This document shows, piece after piece, positions 1-8,307 of a stretch of 64,000 bases of DNA. Each line of letters starts with the position of its first letter. The stretch's first letter is position 1. The translations under genes were made by a program, and so were the position numbers. The stretch comes from Betaproteobacteria bacterium (GTDB lineage Bacteria > Pseudomonadota > Gammaproteobacteria > Burkholderiales > SG8-41), in the NCBI GenBank assembly GCA_016192825.1, contig JACPTK010000050.1:1-64000 (forward strand), in the 5' to 3' direction. The notes under the pieces are model-generated. The model did not search any database. It was not told the origin of the DNA and saw only the letters and a list, made by a program, of their open reading frames with translations.

Positions 1-45
1 CTGCTCCAGCGAACAAAGTCGCGTCTCGTTCATGTCGATCACCAT
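1..45 (-). CDS. Possible 5' end of a transposase-like gene, cut by the window edge
   Basis: Reading leftwards from an ATG whose complement is at 43-45 gives MVIDMNETRLCSLEQ and then leaves the window. This resembles the first residues of some insertion-sequence transposases or integrases, but 15 residues cannot settle it. A second possible ATG is at 31-33. The neighbouring pair of 14-bp direct repeats would fit an insertion-sequence end. The call is an inference and could be wrong. Confidence 0.25.
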   Translation of the reverse strand, partial: MVIDMNETRLCSLEQ

Positions 46-74
46 GCCCTGAATGATCGACCCAATCACTTCGC

Positions 75-124
75 TTCAGACTCATACCTCGTTGGAAATA
101 CGTCCCCCCGTTCAGACTCATACC
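75..124. repeat. Two direct copies of TTCAGACTCATACC, 36 bp apart
   Basis: TTCAGACTCATACC occurs at 75-88 and again at 111-124, and each copy is followed a few bases later by TTGG. Two identical 14-mers at a 36-bp period just inside a possible insertion-sequence gene suggest terminal transposase-binding repeats. They could instead be paired operator sites for the operon that starts at 306. Confidence 0.5.
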
Positions 125-305
125 ATATTGGACAAGACTCAGCCTTGACGCCGAATGACCGTGTGCCGTAGTATTGTTTCCAAATATAAGAATAGTGTTC
201 AATATACTCGAACAGTGGCTCCAGACGACAGGAGCTTGACTCAGGTGCCAGGCTGTCGGTTCTGCGCACTAGCCGCGGTCGACCCACCGCGAAACGGAGG
301 AACGA
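125..305 (+). promoter_or_regulatory. Upstream region of the 306-10222 operon with an AT-rich inverted repeat
   Basis: This is the AT-richest stretch nearby. GTTC at 197-200 and GAAC at 210-213 form an inverted repeat around AATATACTC, the kind of site bound by small dimeric regulators such as the IclR or GntR families. A GGAGG Shine-Dalgarno sequence at about 297-301 precedes the GTG start at 306. No regulator gene lies next to it, and I see no convincing gene in the gap. Confidence 0.4.
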
Positions 306-1964
306 GTGGCCACCGCAGCCCAGGACGTCGCCAGGACTCTGAAGGCCCTTGGCACGCGTCGGGTGTTTGCATTGTGCGCAGACCAGACGAACAGCCTTCT
401 GGATGCGTTGTCGGGAGAGGGCATTCCGGTTGTGGGCACGCGACAGGAATCCGCCGCGGTTCACATGGCCGATGGATGGGCGCGCGCCACAGGAGAACCT
501 GGCGTGGCCATCGTGGGCGCGGGCCCCGGCTACGCAAATTCGGTCACCGGCTTCGCGGTTTCCCAGAGCGCCGCAACGCCCGTGATTGTAATCGCGGGGC
601 AGCCGCCGCTGCATACGCGGGAGAGAAACGGCCATCAGATTCTCCATCAGGCGGACATCACCCGCACTCTTACCAAGTGGTCGCAGGAGATCACCAGTCC
701 CGCGATAGCCACTGAGTTTGTCTGCCGGGGCTTTGCCATGGCAACTTCGGGAAAGCCGGGTCCCGTAAGCCTTTCCATGCCGTTGAACGTGCTGGATGGC
801 GATCCCAAGGCGTCTGTATACAGGCCGGTGCGCCACAACTGGTGGCCGCACGATTCATCGGCGATGCGCGGGCCCGAGATCGATCACGCGTTGGAGCTGC
901 TGAAAAGCGCCAGGAATCCCATAATCGTGATCGGGGGCGGCGCCTGGTGGGAGCTCAAGCGAAGCGACCTGGCTGCCATTGCGCGCCAGCTGCGAATGCC
1001 AGTCTTCACGACCGAACTTTCCCGCGGTCTCATTGAAGATGATGGCCAGATCTGCTTCGGCTACGCGCATCCCTCGTTCAATCGAACGTTCAGGGAGATA
1101 CCGGCCTCGGATCTGCTGATCCTGGTGGGCACCGAGATGAATCTTCACACGGGTGCGCCGGCCAGAAATCTCATCGGCCGTTCCGCCCGCATTCTCCAGC
1201 TTCACCGCGACGCCGGGCAGATCGGAATCGGCCGCCCAACGGATGTGGCATTGATCGGTCCGCTAAAGAGCGCCCTCGAGGCCCTGGCGGACGGGCTGGC
1301 GCCATCGGTGACGGAACATTATCAACCGTGGCTCGATCACATTCGCAAACGGTACGCCGCTCATCGAGAGGAATGGAACGCGCTGAAGAACAGGCACGCT
1401 GGGGGTGCATCGGGTGAAATCCATCCAATGCAGGTTTGTGCGAGCCTCGCGCGACATTATTCCGAAGAAGTGCGCGTCATCATTGATGGCGGTGATTTCG
1501 TGCACTGGCCCCGGCTCTACCTGCCAGCCTTGAGCCCGGGCTATTGGATGGACGGGGCGGAGATCGGCGCGCTGGGGGCCTCGTTGCCTGTCGGGATCGG
1601 CGCGCAACTTGGCAGTCCGGCTCAGCAAACGTGGGTGTTCATCGGCGATGGCGGCATCGGCTTCTACGGCTTCGAGATTTCCACGGCGGTCGAGAGCAGG
1701 CTGCCGCTGAAGGTTATCATAGGAAACGACAGCTGCTGGGGCGTAGAGCGGCGATTGCAGCGAAAGCAGTATGGCCGCACCGTCGCAACCGACCTTCCAG
1801 ACATTCAGTATCACGCGCTTGCGCAGTCGCTCGGAGCCCGGGGCCTCCTGGTGGAAGACCTTGGCAAGCTGGATAGTGCCGTCGACGAGATGGTGGAGAG
1901 CGATGGGCCATTCGTGCTGAACATCAGGATCGCGCGCGATGCAGGGCGGCCGCTGATGGATTGA
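306..1964 (+). CDS. Thiamine pyrophosphate-dependent acetolactate synthase-like enzyme
   Basis: A 552-residue protein of the large TPP family (acetolactate synthase, benzoylformate decarboxylase, oxalyl-CoA decarboxylase). The N-terminal Pyr domain has the pattern GTRQESAAVHMADGWARATG, with the conserved glutamate that activates TPP. A central domain contains IIVIGGGAWW. The C-terminal PP domain carries the GDG...ND diphosphate motif (IGDGGIGFYGFEI through GNDSCWGVER). Such enzymes decarboxylate or ligate 2-oxo acids, but the substrate cannot be read from sequence. The start is a GTG with GGAGG just upstream. It is the first gene of a plus-strand operon reaching 10222, so a role in 2-oxo-acid breakdown is likely. 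A second, divergent family member is at 21118. Confidence 0.85.
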   Translation: MATAAQDVARTLKALGTRRVFALCADQTNSLLDALSGEGIPVVGTRQESAAVHMADGWARATGEPGVAIVGAGPGYANSVTGFAVSQSAATPVIVIAGQPPLHTRERNGHQILHQADITRTLTKWSQEITSPAIATEFVCRGFAMATSGKPGPVSLSMPLNVLDGDPKASVYRPVRHNWWPHDSSAMRGPEIDHALELLKSARNPIIVIGGGAWWELKRSDLAAIARQLRMPVFTTELSRGLIEDDGQICFGYAHPSFNRTFREIPASDLLILVGTEMNLHTGAPARNLIGRSARILQLHRDAGQIGIGRPTDVALIGPLKSALEALADGLAPSVTEHYQPWLDHIRKRYAAHREEWNALKNRHAGGASGEIHPMQVCASLARHYSEEVRVIIDGGDFVHWPRLYLPALSPGYWMDGAEIGALGASLPVGIGAQLGSPAQQTWVFIGDGGIGFYGFEISTAVESRLPLKVIIGNDSCWGVERRLQRKQYGRTVATDLPDIQYHALAQSLGARGLLVEDLGKLDSAVDEMVESDGPFVLNIRIARDAGRPLMD

Positions 1965-2045
1965 GGGCCGCGTCGAAGTCGTGCGTGCCGGGTGGCGATG
2001 CAGGCACCAGCGGCTGCCACTGCAACTTTCAGGAATTGACCGGAA

Positions 2046-3107
2046 ATGATCGATCATATTGCCATCATCGGGGTCGGCGCGGTTGGCGGCTTGGTCGGCG
2101 GGCGGCTTGCAAAAGCCGGTTACAACGTGACGCTGATCGATTCCTGGGCCGAGCACATAGAAGCCATCAAGAAAGACGGTCTCAGGATCACGACTCCTGA
2201 ATCGGACGAGCGAGTCCGCGTACGGTGCATGCACCTCAACGACGTGCAGAGCCTCATGCGCATTCCCGTCGACGCGGCCATGATCGCTACGAAATCGTAC
2301 GACACCGGCTGGGCGACCATGATGGTGAAGGATTACCTGTCCGCCAATGGCGTGGTGGTGTCATTGCAGAACTGCATCAACGAGGAAAGGATTGCCGGCA
2401 TCGTCGGATGGGGCCGCACCATTGGCTGCATCGCTCATACGATCAGTGCTCGCCTGGAAGGTCCCGGCCATGTCGTCCGCACGAGAATGGCGGGTGCGGC
2501 TGCAAGGCACGTATTCAGCGTCGGAGAAGTGCATGGGCGGGTTACGGAGCGCGCCCGGCAACTCGCCCGGATTTTCGGGGCCGTCGACGGGTCGATCGTT
2601 ACGACGAATCTCTGGGGCGAGCGGTGGGCAAAACTAAGCCTCAATTCGATGCATAACGGATTGGCGGCGGTGACCGGGCTCAATCATCATGGCGTGGCCG
2701 AAAACGAGCTGGCTCGACGCTTCTCCATCAAGCTCGGCGGGGAAGCAATTCGGATCGGCCTTGCGCTCGGGTTCGAAATCGGAGAGATCCGAAAAGTGGG
2801 CGCGAAGACGTGGCTTGGGGCTTCCATGGGAGATGCCCCGTCTCTCGGGGAGATTGAGAAAATCATTCTAGCGGAAGTCAAAAAGATGACCGATGCGGGA
2901 CGCCCCTCCACCGCTCAGGATGTGCAGAAGGGGAGAAGGACCGAGATCGAGTTCATCAATGGCTACGTGGCCGCGAAGGGCGCGGAGGTCGGCATTGCCG
3001 CGCCCGCCCAGCGGGCCATTACGGAACTGGTGCGGGAGGTCGAGTTCGGAAAGCTTGCTCCCGGCATGGAAAACCTGGGGCTTCTTGTGGCGCGAGCCCC
3101 GCTGTGA
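2046..3107 (+). CDS. Ketopantoate reductase-like (ApbA/PanE family) dehydrogenase
   Basis: A 353-residue protein that begins with a Rossmann dinucleotide site, IAIIGVGAVGGLVGGRLAKA, followed by an acidic residue at the end of strand 2 (VTLIDSW). KSYDT at about residues 87-91 matches the family lysine of the N-terminal domain, and WGERWAKLSLNSMHNGLAAV is the typical second-domain entry helix with a lysine and an asparagine. ApbA/PanE proteins reduce 2-oxo acids with NADPH. Outside pantothenate synthesis they commonly sit in catabolic operons and act on other oxo acids, which fits this position behind a TPP enzyme. Its TGA overlaps the GTG of the next reading frame. Confidence 0.85.
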   Translation: MIDHIAIIGVGAVGGLVGGRLAKAGYNVTLIDSWAEHIEAIKKDGLRITTPESDERVRVRCMHLNDVQSLMRIPVDAAMIATKSYDTGWATMMVKDYLSANGVVVSLQNCINEERIAGIVGWGRTIGCIAHTISARLEGPGHVVRTRMAGAAARHVFSVGEVHGRVTERARQLARIFGAVDGSIVTTNLWGERWAKLSLNSMHNGLAAVTGLNHHGVAENELARRFSIKLGGEAIRIGLALGFEIGEIRKVGAKTWLGASMGDAPSLGEIEKIILAEVKKMTDAGRPSTAQDVQKGRRTEIEFINGYVAAKGAEVGIAAPAQRAITELVREVEFGKLAPGMENLGLLVARAPL

Positions 3108-3460
3108 GCGGATCGCTGGCTTCCGCCGCGCGCGGTCCCGTGGAAACAATCGCGGCTTGCGATCGCCACGACCATATCATCGGGCCGGCGATGCAATACG
3201 CCCTGGCCCCCGAGCGCGACTACACGCCTGAAGAGGCGACGGTCGAGGCGTGTCAGGATCTCTTCCGGCGGCTCGGGCAAAGAGGATGTAATTGGCCGCA
3301 CCCGCGGCGGCATTTAACACTCGACGAGAACCAGGAATTGCTGGCCCTGCTCGACGTATGGGTTGGCGACGAGCGGATCAGGCGGCGGATTTTCGAGAAG
3401 AACCCCGCATGTCTTTACGACCTGCAAGGCGCCACTTCGGGAGAGGCAGATGAAAATTGA
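3104..3460 (+). pseudogene. Amidohydrolase (PDC-hydrolase-like) with a large in-frame internal deletion
   Basis: This 118-residue frame joins two ends of a metal-dependent amidohydrolase of about 280 residues. Residues 19-60 (CDRHDHIIGP through DLFRRLG) match the N-terminal metal-binding strand with its DxHxH pattern and the YTPEEATV segment. Residues from about 63 onward (CNWPHP through NPACLYDL) match the C-terminal end, normally GTDWPHP...NPARLY, here with the metal-binding Asp changed to Asn. The roughly 170 residues between are missing and the frame is kept. Its GTG overlaps the previous stop (GTGA) and its end overlaps the next start, so it still occupies an operon slot. A working enzyme is very unlikely. 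Confidence 0.7.
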
Positions 3461-4622
3461 TCGCGTAGAAGTGTTTGTAACTTCTTTTCCGCAGCGGCTC
3501 AAGAGAGAGCTGGCCAGCGGGACATGGGATACGGGGCCCGCCGAGCGCATCCTTGGCAAGCCGGTCCTCGTGAAGGTCTTCGCCGGTGGGGTCGTCGGCA
3601 TCGCGCAGATCAGGCCGATTGCGCCGAGCCATATCGTGGCCGACAGCACGCACAGCGTCGTCTCGGCTATCGTCGACCTGTACGGCCCGAAGCTGGTGGG
3701 CCGCGATCTTTTCGACCTTGAAAACAACGTCGTTCAGTTCGATCGTGTCCTGGCGGGCAATCCCACCGCGCGGGCGGTGCTGGATCACGCGATACACGAC
3801 GCCATGGGCAAGGCGCTCAAATTGCCGGTGTACAAACTACTGGGCGGCCTTTGCCAACCCAGGATTCCGCTCGAATGGTCGATCGGCATGGCCGACGACC
3901 CGGCGCAGATCGCGGAAGAGGCGCTGCGCGCGCTGCATGAATTCGGCATCAAGGTCCAATGCGTCAAGGCGGGTGACCGACGAGGCTGGGAGCAGGACGT
4001 CGTCAACTTTGCCGCGGTCAGAAAGGCGGTTGGGGACGACGTCATGCTCGGTGTCGACCCCAATTGCGCGTGGACGGTGGATACGACGATCGCGGCCCTC
4101 GGGCAGATGGAGCCATACAAGGTCGGTTACCTCGAGCAACCCATCGCTCGGCGCGACATTGACGGCCTGGCGGAGATCAGGCGGCAGGCGAAGGGAGTTC
4201 CACTGCTGGCCGATGAGAGCCTGTTTACGCTGGATGATGCGCTAGAGCTCGTGCGACGGCGCGCCGTAGACGGCTTTTGCATCAAGCTCTACAAGGTCGG
4301 TGGCCTGCGCCCGGCGAAGAAGATCGCCGCGATCGCGGAAGCCGCGCAGATCCGATTGAATGCTGGCGGGGTCTGCGCGTTTTCGCAGCTTGAGGCCGCC
4401 GCCACCGCGCATTTCTACGCGAGTATTCCGGAGCACCGGATGGTCGGGGCAGGGGAGTTCGTTTTCGGTCTGGGAACCTTTGGTCCGGATCCTTTGGTGC
4501 CCGTTACCGACTTTGTAATCAAGGACGGCTACGCGGAGGTTCCACATGGAGATGGATTTGGTATTCAGATCGACGAGAAGGCGCTCCAGAAGCTAACCCT
4601 GCGGCATGAGGTAATCAAATAG
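3450..4622 (+). CDS. Enolase-superfamily (mandelate racemase/muconate lactonizing) dehydratase
   Basis: A 390-residue protein. The N-terminal capping domain (MKIDRVEVFVTSF) is followed by the (beta/alpha)7-beta barrel. Metal ligands appear in order: the Asp of VDPNCAW, the Glu of YLEQPI and the Glu of LADESLFTL. Possible base residues are the lysine in VKAGD and the lysine in CIKLYKVGG. Members dehydrate or racemize acid sugars and related hydroxy acids. The ATG at 3450 is chosen over in-frame codons upstream because a GGGAGAGG ribosome site precedes it and the protein then aligns with the paralogue beginning at 63548. The two DapA-like genes downstream would suit the 2-keto-3-deoxy acid that such a dehydratase makes. 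Confidence 0.85.
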   Translation: MKIDRVEVFVTSFPQRLKRELASGTWDTGPAERILGKPVLVKVFAGGVVGIAQIRPIAPSHIVADSTHSVVSAIVDLYGPKLVGRDLFDLENNVVQFDRVLAGNPTARAVLDHAIHDAMGKALKLPVYKLLGGLCQPRIPLEWSIGMADDPAQIAEEALRALHEFGIKVQCVKAGDRRGWEQDVVNFAAVRKAVGDDVMLGVDPNCAWTVDTTIAALGQMEPYKVGYLEQPIARRDIDGLAEIRRQAKGVPLLADESLFTLDDALELVRRRAVDGFCIKLYKVGGLRPAKKIAAIAEAAQIRLNAGGVCAFSQLEAAATAHFYASIPEHRMVGAGEFVFGLGTFGPDPLVPVTDFVIKDGYAEVPHGDGFGIQIDEKALQKLTLRHEVIK

Positions 4623-4685
4623 GGCGCCCCGCGTGTCCGACGTCGATTGGCGCGCAGGACAGCGACATCAATGAGAGGAGGACTT

Positions 4686-5663
4686 ATGAATGCCATTGCA
4701 ACTGTGGTCCGGACACTGATCGTTCTTGCTTCTGCGGGGCTTTGTCTATCCAGCAATGCCCAACCGTATCCCACCAAGCCGATCCGCTTCGTGGTGCCCT
4801 TTGCACCGGGAGGCGCTACCGACATCCTGGCCCGCATGGTGGCGCGTCGGCTCACCGATACGCTCGGGCAACAGGTCATCGTGGACAACCGGGGCGGTGC
4901 TGCAGGGCGAATTGGTACGGAGATCGTTGCCCGGGCGATTCCTGACGGATACACGATCGCGATCGGGCATGTCGGGACGCTGGCGATGAACCCGACTCTC
5001 TTCACGAATCTTTCTTACGATCCGTTGAAGGACCTGACTCCAATAAGCCTGATCGCGATGATGCCCAATGCCCTGGTCGTTTCGAAGTCGCTTCCCGTAA
5101 CCTCCGTCAAGGATCTCATCGCGATGGCGCGCGCAAAGCCGAACACCATCCTGTATGGCTCGGGTGGCAACGGCAGCTCCAATCATCTTGGCATCGTCTA
5201 TCTGGAACTCCTTGCCAAGATCAAGCTGACGCACGTTTCGTACAAGGGGGGCGGACCAGCAATTGTGGACCTTATCGCCGGCAACATATCGGTGATGATG
5301 CCGGGGTTACTGCCGGTGGCACCACACATCAAGTCCGGCAGGATCCGCCTGATCGCCGTCAGCACCCGAGCCCGGCTTCCGATATTTCCGGAGGTGCCGA
5401 CGATCGCCGAGTCCGGCGTATCCGGCTACGAATATTCGAACTGGATGGGCGTGGTGGGGCCCGCCAAAATACCGCCGGCAATTGTCAGAAAGCTGAACGA
5501 GCACCTGGCCGAGGCAACCGCGCATCCTGAGTTCAAAACCAGGCTCGCTGTTGAGGGCGGGGACGCGACAAACAGCAGTTCCGCTCAGTTCCGCACACAC
5601 ATCAAGGAAGAGATTGCGCGTTGGGCCCCGGTCGTAAAGGCGTCCGGGCCGCGCAGAAATTGA
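4686..5663 (+). CDS. Bug (TctC-like) tripartite tricarboxylate receptor
   Basis: A 325-residue periplasmic binding protein. Signal peptide: residues 1 to about 22, with cleavage near SSNAQPYP. The mature start PYPTKPIRFVVPFAPGGATD and the VDNRGGAAGRIGTEIVA stretch are the two ligand-loop signatures of the Bug family, which bind small carboxylates for TTT transporters. The C-terminal end (EEIARWAPVVKASG) is also typical. The ATG at 4686 is chosen because GAGAGGAGG lies just before it and the signal peptide then starts cleanly. It follows the dehydratase gene by about 60 bp in the same operon, so it may bind that pathway's substrate. No TctA/TctB partner is nearby. Confidence 0.9.
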   Translation: MNAIATVVRTLIVLASAGLCLSSNAQPYPTKPIRFVVPFAPGGATDILARMVARRLTDTLGQQVIVDNRGGAAGRIGTEIVARAIPDGYTIAIGHVGTLAMNPTLFTNLSYDPLKDLTPISLIAMMPNALVVSKSLPVTSVKDLIAMARAKPNTILYGSGGNGSSNHLGIVYLELLAKIKLTHVSYKGGGPAIVDLIAGNISVMMPGLLPVAPHIKSGRIRLIAVSTRARLPIFPEVPTIAESGVSGYEYSNWMGVVGPAKIPPAIVRKLNEHLAEATAHPEFKTRLAVEGGDATNSSSAQFRTHIKEEIARWAPVVKASGPRRN

Positions 5664-5723
5664 GCGGTCCTTTCCGAATCTAGGCGTCGGTTGGCGGAGG
5701 CCCGACTTTGATGAGGAGCAGCG

Positions 5724-6455
5724 ATGAAGTGTGATGTGAGGGTTGTAATCCCGGGGTTTCCGGCCAAGTACACATACGGCCCATGCGGGCTGTCCAGCAT
5801 ATACCTCGTGGAAACCGGCAAGAGAAAGATGCTGTTCGATACGGGCGGCTTCGGTCAGAGGCGCGAGCTGTTTCCGCGCCTGAAGGCCATGGGGCATCCC
5901 GCCGAGAGCTTCGAGATCGTGGTGCTGAGTCACGCGCATTGGGATCACATGATGAACGTTCCGTATTTTTCCAATGCGGATATCTACCTTCATGCCGAAG
6001 ACATGAAGTTCGCGAACGCAAAGGTGCAAGACGTCGACCGGGCCTACCCGCTTCCCTACATGAGAGACCTGCTCAGTACACGGCATCTCCGCTGCTGGGA
6101 AGGAGACAGTACATTGGTCGAAGGCGTGCAACTCATCCATACCCCCGGCCATACTCCCGGCAGCATTTCCGCAGTCGTGGAAACGGAGTGGGGGCGAACG
6201 GTTCTTTGCGGCGATACGATCAAGAACCGCGCCGAGTACTTCAGCGAGGAGTACGACGTCCGCGGCGATGAACAGACGTTCCACGCCGGGGTCAAGCGGA
6301 TCAGGGCCCTGGCGGACGCAATCGCTCCCGGCCACGATCGCCCGTTCGATACGAAGTCCGGAAAGTATCTGGCTGACGGGGACCGGGAGCCGGCGATCAT
6401 CGCGAATTTCGAAAAGAATATTCAGAAGGAATCGGTTTGCAAGCCGATGCCCTGA
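5724..6455 (+). CDS. Metallo-beta-lactamase-fold hydrolase
   Basis: A 243-residue enzyme with the full metal set of the fold: HAHWDH near residues 73-78 (HxHxDH), TPGHTPGS further on, CGDTI with the bridging Asp, and a late His in APGHDRPF. The overall order and length resemble the quorum-quenching lactonase (AiiA-like) branch, which hydrolyses lactones and related esters. In this operon a sugar-lactone or thioester substrate is as plausible as an acyl-homoserine lactone. ATG at 5724 follows GAGGAG at about 5711-5716. There is no signal peptide, so it should be cytoplasmic. Confidence 0.8.
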   Translation: MKCDVRVVIPGFPAKYTYGPCGLSSIYLVETGKRKMLFDTGGFGQRRELFPRLKAMGHPAESFEIVVLSHAHWDHMMNVPYFSNADIYLHAEDMKFANAKVQDVDRAYPLPYMRDLLSTRHLRCWEGDSTLVEGVQLIHTPGHTPGSISAVVETEWGRTVLCGDTIKNRAEYFSEEYDVRGDEQTFHAGVKRIRALADAIAPGHDRPFDTKSGKYLADGDREPAIIANFEKNIQKESVCKPMP

Positions 6456-6478
6456 GACATTGAGGGAGGTGCGTTGCA

Positions 6479-7348
6479 ATGAAGAAGTACGAAGGCGTGG
6501 CGACAATCACGAGCTGCACCCTTGACGGCAAGGGGAGATTCAACGCGGCGGAGTACGAGAGAATCATCGATCATCAGATCGCAAACGGCGTGAAGCTGGT
6601 CCAGGGCCCGTTGATTGACGAGCTCGTAGAACTTGCGCCGGGGGAATATCGCCTCGCCCTGAAGGTTCTCGCGAAGGCGACGAAGGGCAAGGCTCTGTCG
6701 ATCGCAAACGTCTGTCCATCTCCCGACATAAACCAGACGATTGCCAATGCCAAGGAGTGCGCCGAATGCGGTGTGGACGCGCTGAAGATACTGACGCCGC
6801 TGTACGTGACGCCCGAGCTGACGCAGGACGACCTGTACACCTATTTCTCGGCGGTCATCAGGGCGACGAGCTGCCTGGTGGTCATCTACAACCAACCCAG
6901 CAGGACCCTGATAAACGTGGCGCCCGAAACGCTGGCTAGGCTGGCGGAGGCTTTCCCGCAACTGGTCATGGTCCAGGACGACATCAGCCAACTGCCGGCA
7001 ATCAAGCGCAGGCTGGGGGACCGGCTATCCGTCGGCGTGAAGTTTCCTTACTGGGTCGCGTCCCACGCGATCGGCGGCGAGGTGTTCTACAGTCGTGTCC
7101 CGTACGCGCCGCTTGCCATGCATGAGCTTTACCAGCTCTGCGCCAAGTCTGACTACTTAGCGGCGCGCAAGATGTTCTATGACCGGTACGATCTCTATCA
7201 ACTGTCCGCGCTGCGCCCCGGAGGGAAGGCCCTCCGGCTATGCCTGAAGCAAGCGGGTTTCGATGCCGGAGACAGCGAGGGATTGCCGGAGAAGGTCCAT
7301 CAGCAGATCACGCAAGCCATCGGAAAGCATCTTCGACCGAAGTCATGA
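6479..7348 (+). CDS. DapA/NanA-like class I aldolase, first of two in the operon
   Basis: A 289-residue dihydrodipicolinate synthase-family protein. The catalytic Tyr is visible in VVIYNQPSR and the Schiff-base Lys in VGVKFPYW. The usual oxo-acid-binding GTTGE loop after the first barrel strand is replaced by QGPLIDE, so the substrate is probably not the usual pyruvate/semialdehyde pair. GGGAGGTG precedes the ATG. The paralogue at 8304 shares the altered loop, and the two flank an epimerase gene. The end overlaps that gene's ATG (ATGA), a sign of translational coupling. Confidence 0.8.
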   Translation: MKKYEGVATITSCTLDGKGRFNAAEYERIIDHQIANGVKLVQGPLIDELVELAPGEYRLALKVLAKATKGKALSIANVCPSPDINQTIANAKECAECGVDALKILTPLYVTPELTQDDLYTYFSAVIRATSCLVVIYNQPSRTLINVAPETLARLAEAFPQLVMVQDDISQLPAIKRRLGDRLSVGVKFPYWVASHAIGGEVFYSRVPYAPLAMHELYQLCAKSDYLAARKMFYDRYDLYQLSALRPGGKALRLCLKQAGFDAGDSEGLPEKVHQQITQAIGKHLRPKS

Positions 7349-8307
7349 GCGTTCTCATAACTGGCGGAGGCGGCCTCGTCGGCATTCATGTCGCAAAGGC
7401 GCTCGGCAAACTTGGTGAGCGGGTGATTTGCGTCGACGTAAAACCTCCTCCGGCCCATGCCGCCTACATTCTCGACGGGTCTGCCGATCAGGTGACCTAT
7501 ATCCGGGGTGACATCCTGGATCGGGGGTTTGTTGCCGAGACGATAGACCGGTATCGAATTGAAGGCGTCGTGCATGCGGCGGCAATCGTAAATGAGCGGG
7601 CATTTCGAGAAGATCCGGCTCGCGGATTTGAGACGAACTGCGTCGGCACGCTAAATGTGCTAGAAGCGGCACGCCAGCTCGGATTGAGGCGAGTGGTCTA
7701 TGCCTCGTCCGCGACGGTCTACGGCCCCCGCGCAAGTAGTTCCCCGATCCCGGAGGAGCCACCGGCCCCGGAAAGTCTCTATGCCGAATCGAAGTACATC
7801 GGCGAGCGTTTGCTGGAACGCTACCGCACCGTGTACCGGATCGATGCACTGACTGTCAGGATTTCCACGGCTTATGGGCCGGGCAAGCCGTGGATGCCCG
7901 AGCGATATCCGTTGCAGAGGTTGCTGTGGGAGGCGATGCGCGGTAATCATTTCCGGATGGCCGAAGGGGGAGATTATCTTCGGGACTTTACCTTTATTTC
8001 GGACACAGCGCTCGGCGTTTGCCTCGCCTATCGCGCGGTCAGTCCCGGTTATAGTGTCTACAACATTGCGTCCGGCGCCAGCCACACGCTCGCGGAAGTG
8101 GCATCCGTATTGAACACGTTGTTTCCGGGCGCAGGTATCGAAATCGGCCCGGGTCGCTTTGAAAACGATTTCGCGCTGGCGGGCAGCTTTCGGGGACCAT
8201 TAGATATCCGTCGTGCCGCCGAAGATCTTGGGTTTCGTCCGCGGTACGGAGTTAAGCAAGGACTTGAAGCCTACGCCGCGTTCCTTCGGCAGCACCCGCC
8301 TGAATGA
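7345..8307 (+). CDS. NAD-dependent epimerase/dehydratase (extended SDR)
   Basis: A 320-residue extended short-chain dehydrogenase. The glycine motif is TGGGGLVGIHVAKALG at the N-terminus, the acidic residue is in CVDVKPP, the serine stretch is YASSATVYGP, and the catalytic YxxxK is YAESKYIGE. Family members epimerize, dehydrate or oxidize sugars, commonly uronic acids. ATG 7345 is preferred over in-frame codons further upstream because it overlaps the previous TGA and puts the nucleotide motif at residue 6. With a dehydratase and aldolases around it, oxidation or epimerization of a sugar acid is a reasonable guess. Confidence 0.85.
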   Translation: MSVLITGGGGLVGIHVAKALGKLGERVICVDVKPPPAHAAYILDGSADQVTYIRGDILDRGFVAETIDRYRIEGVVHAAAIVNERAFREDPARGFETNCVGTLNVLEAARQLGLRRVVYASSATVYGPRASSSPIPEEPPAPESLYAESKYIGERLLERYRTVYRIDALTVRISTAYGPGKPWMPERYPLQRLLWEAMRGNHFRMAEGGDYLRDFTFISDTALGVCLAYRAVSPGYSVYNIASGASHTLAEVASVLNTLFPGAGIEIGPGRFENDFALAGSFRGPLDIRRAAEDLGFRPRYGVKQGLEAYAAFLRQHPPE

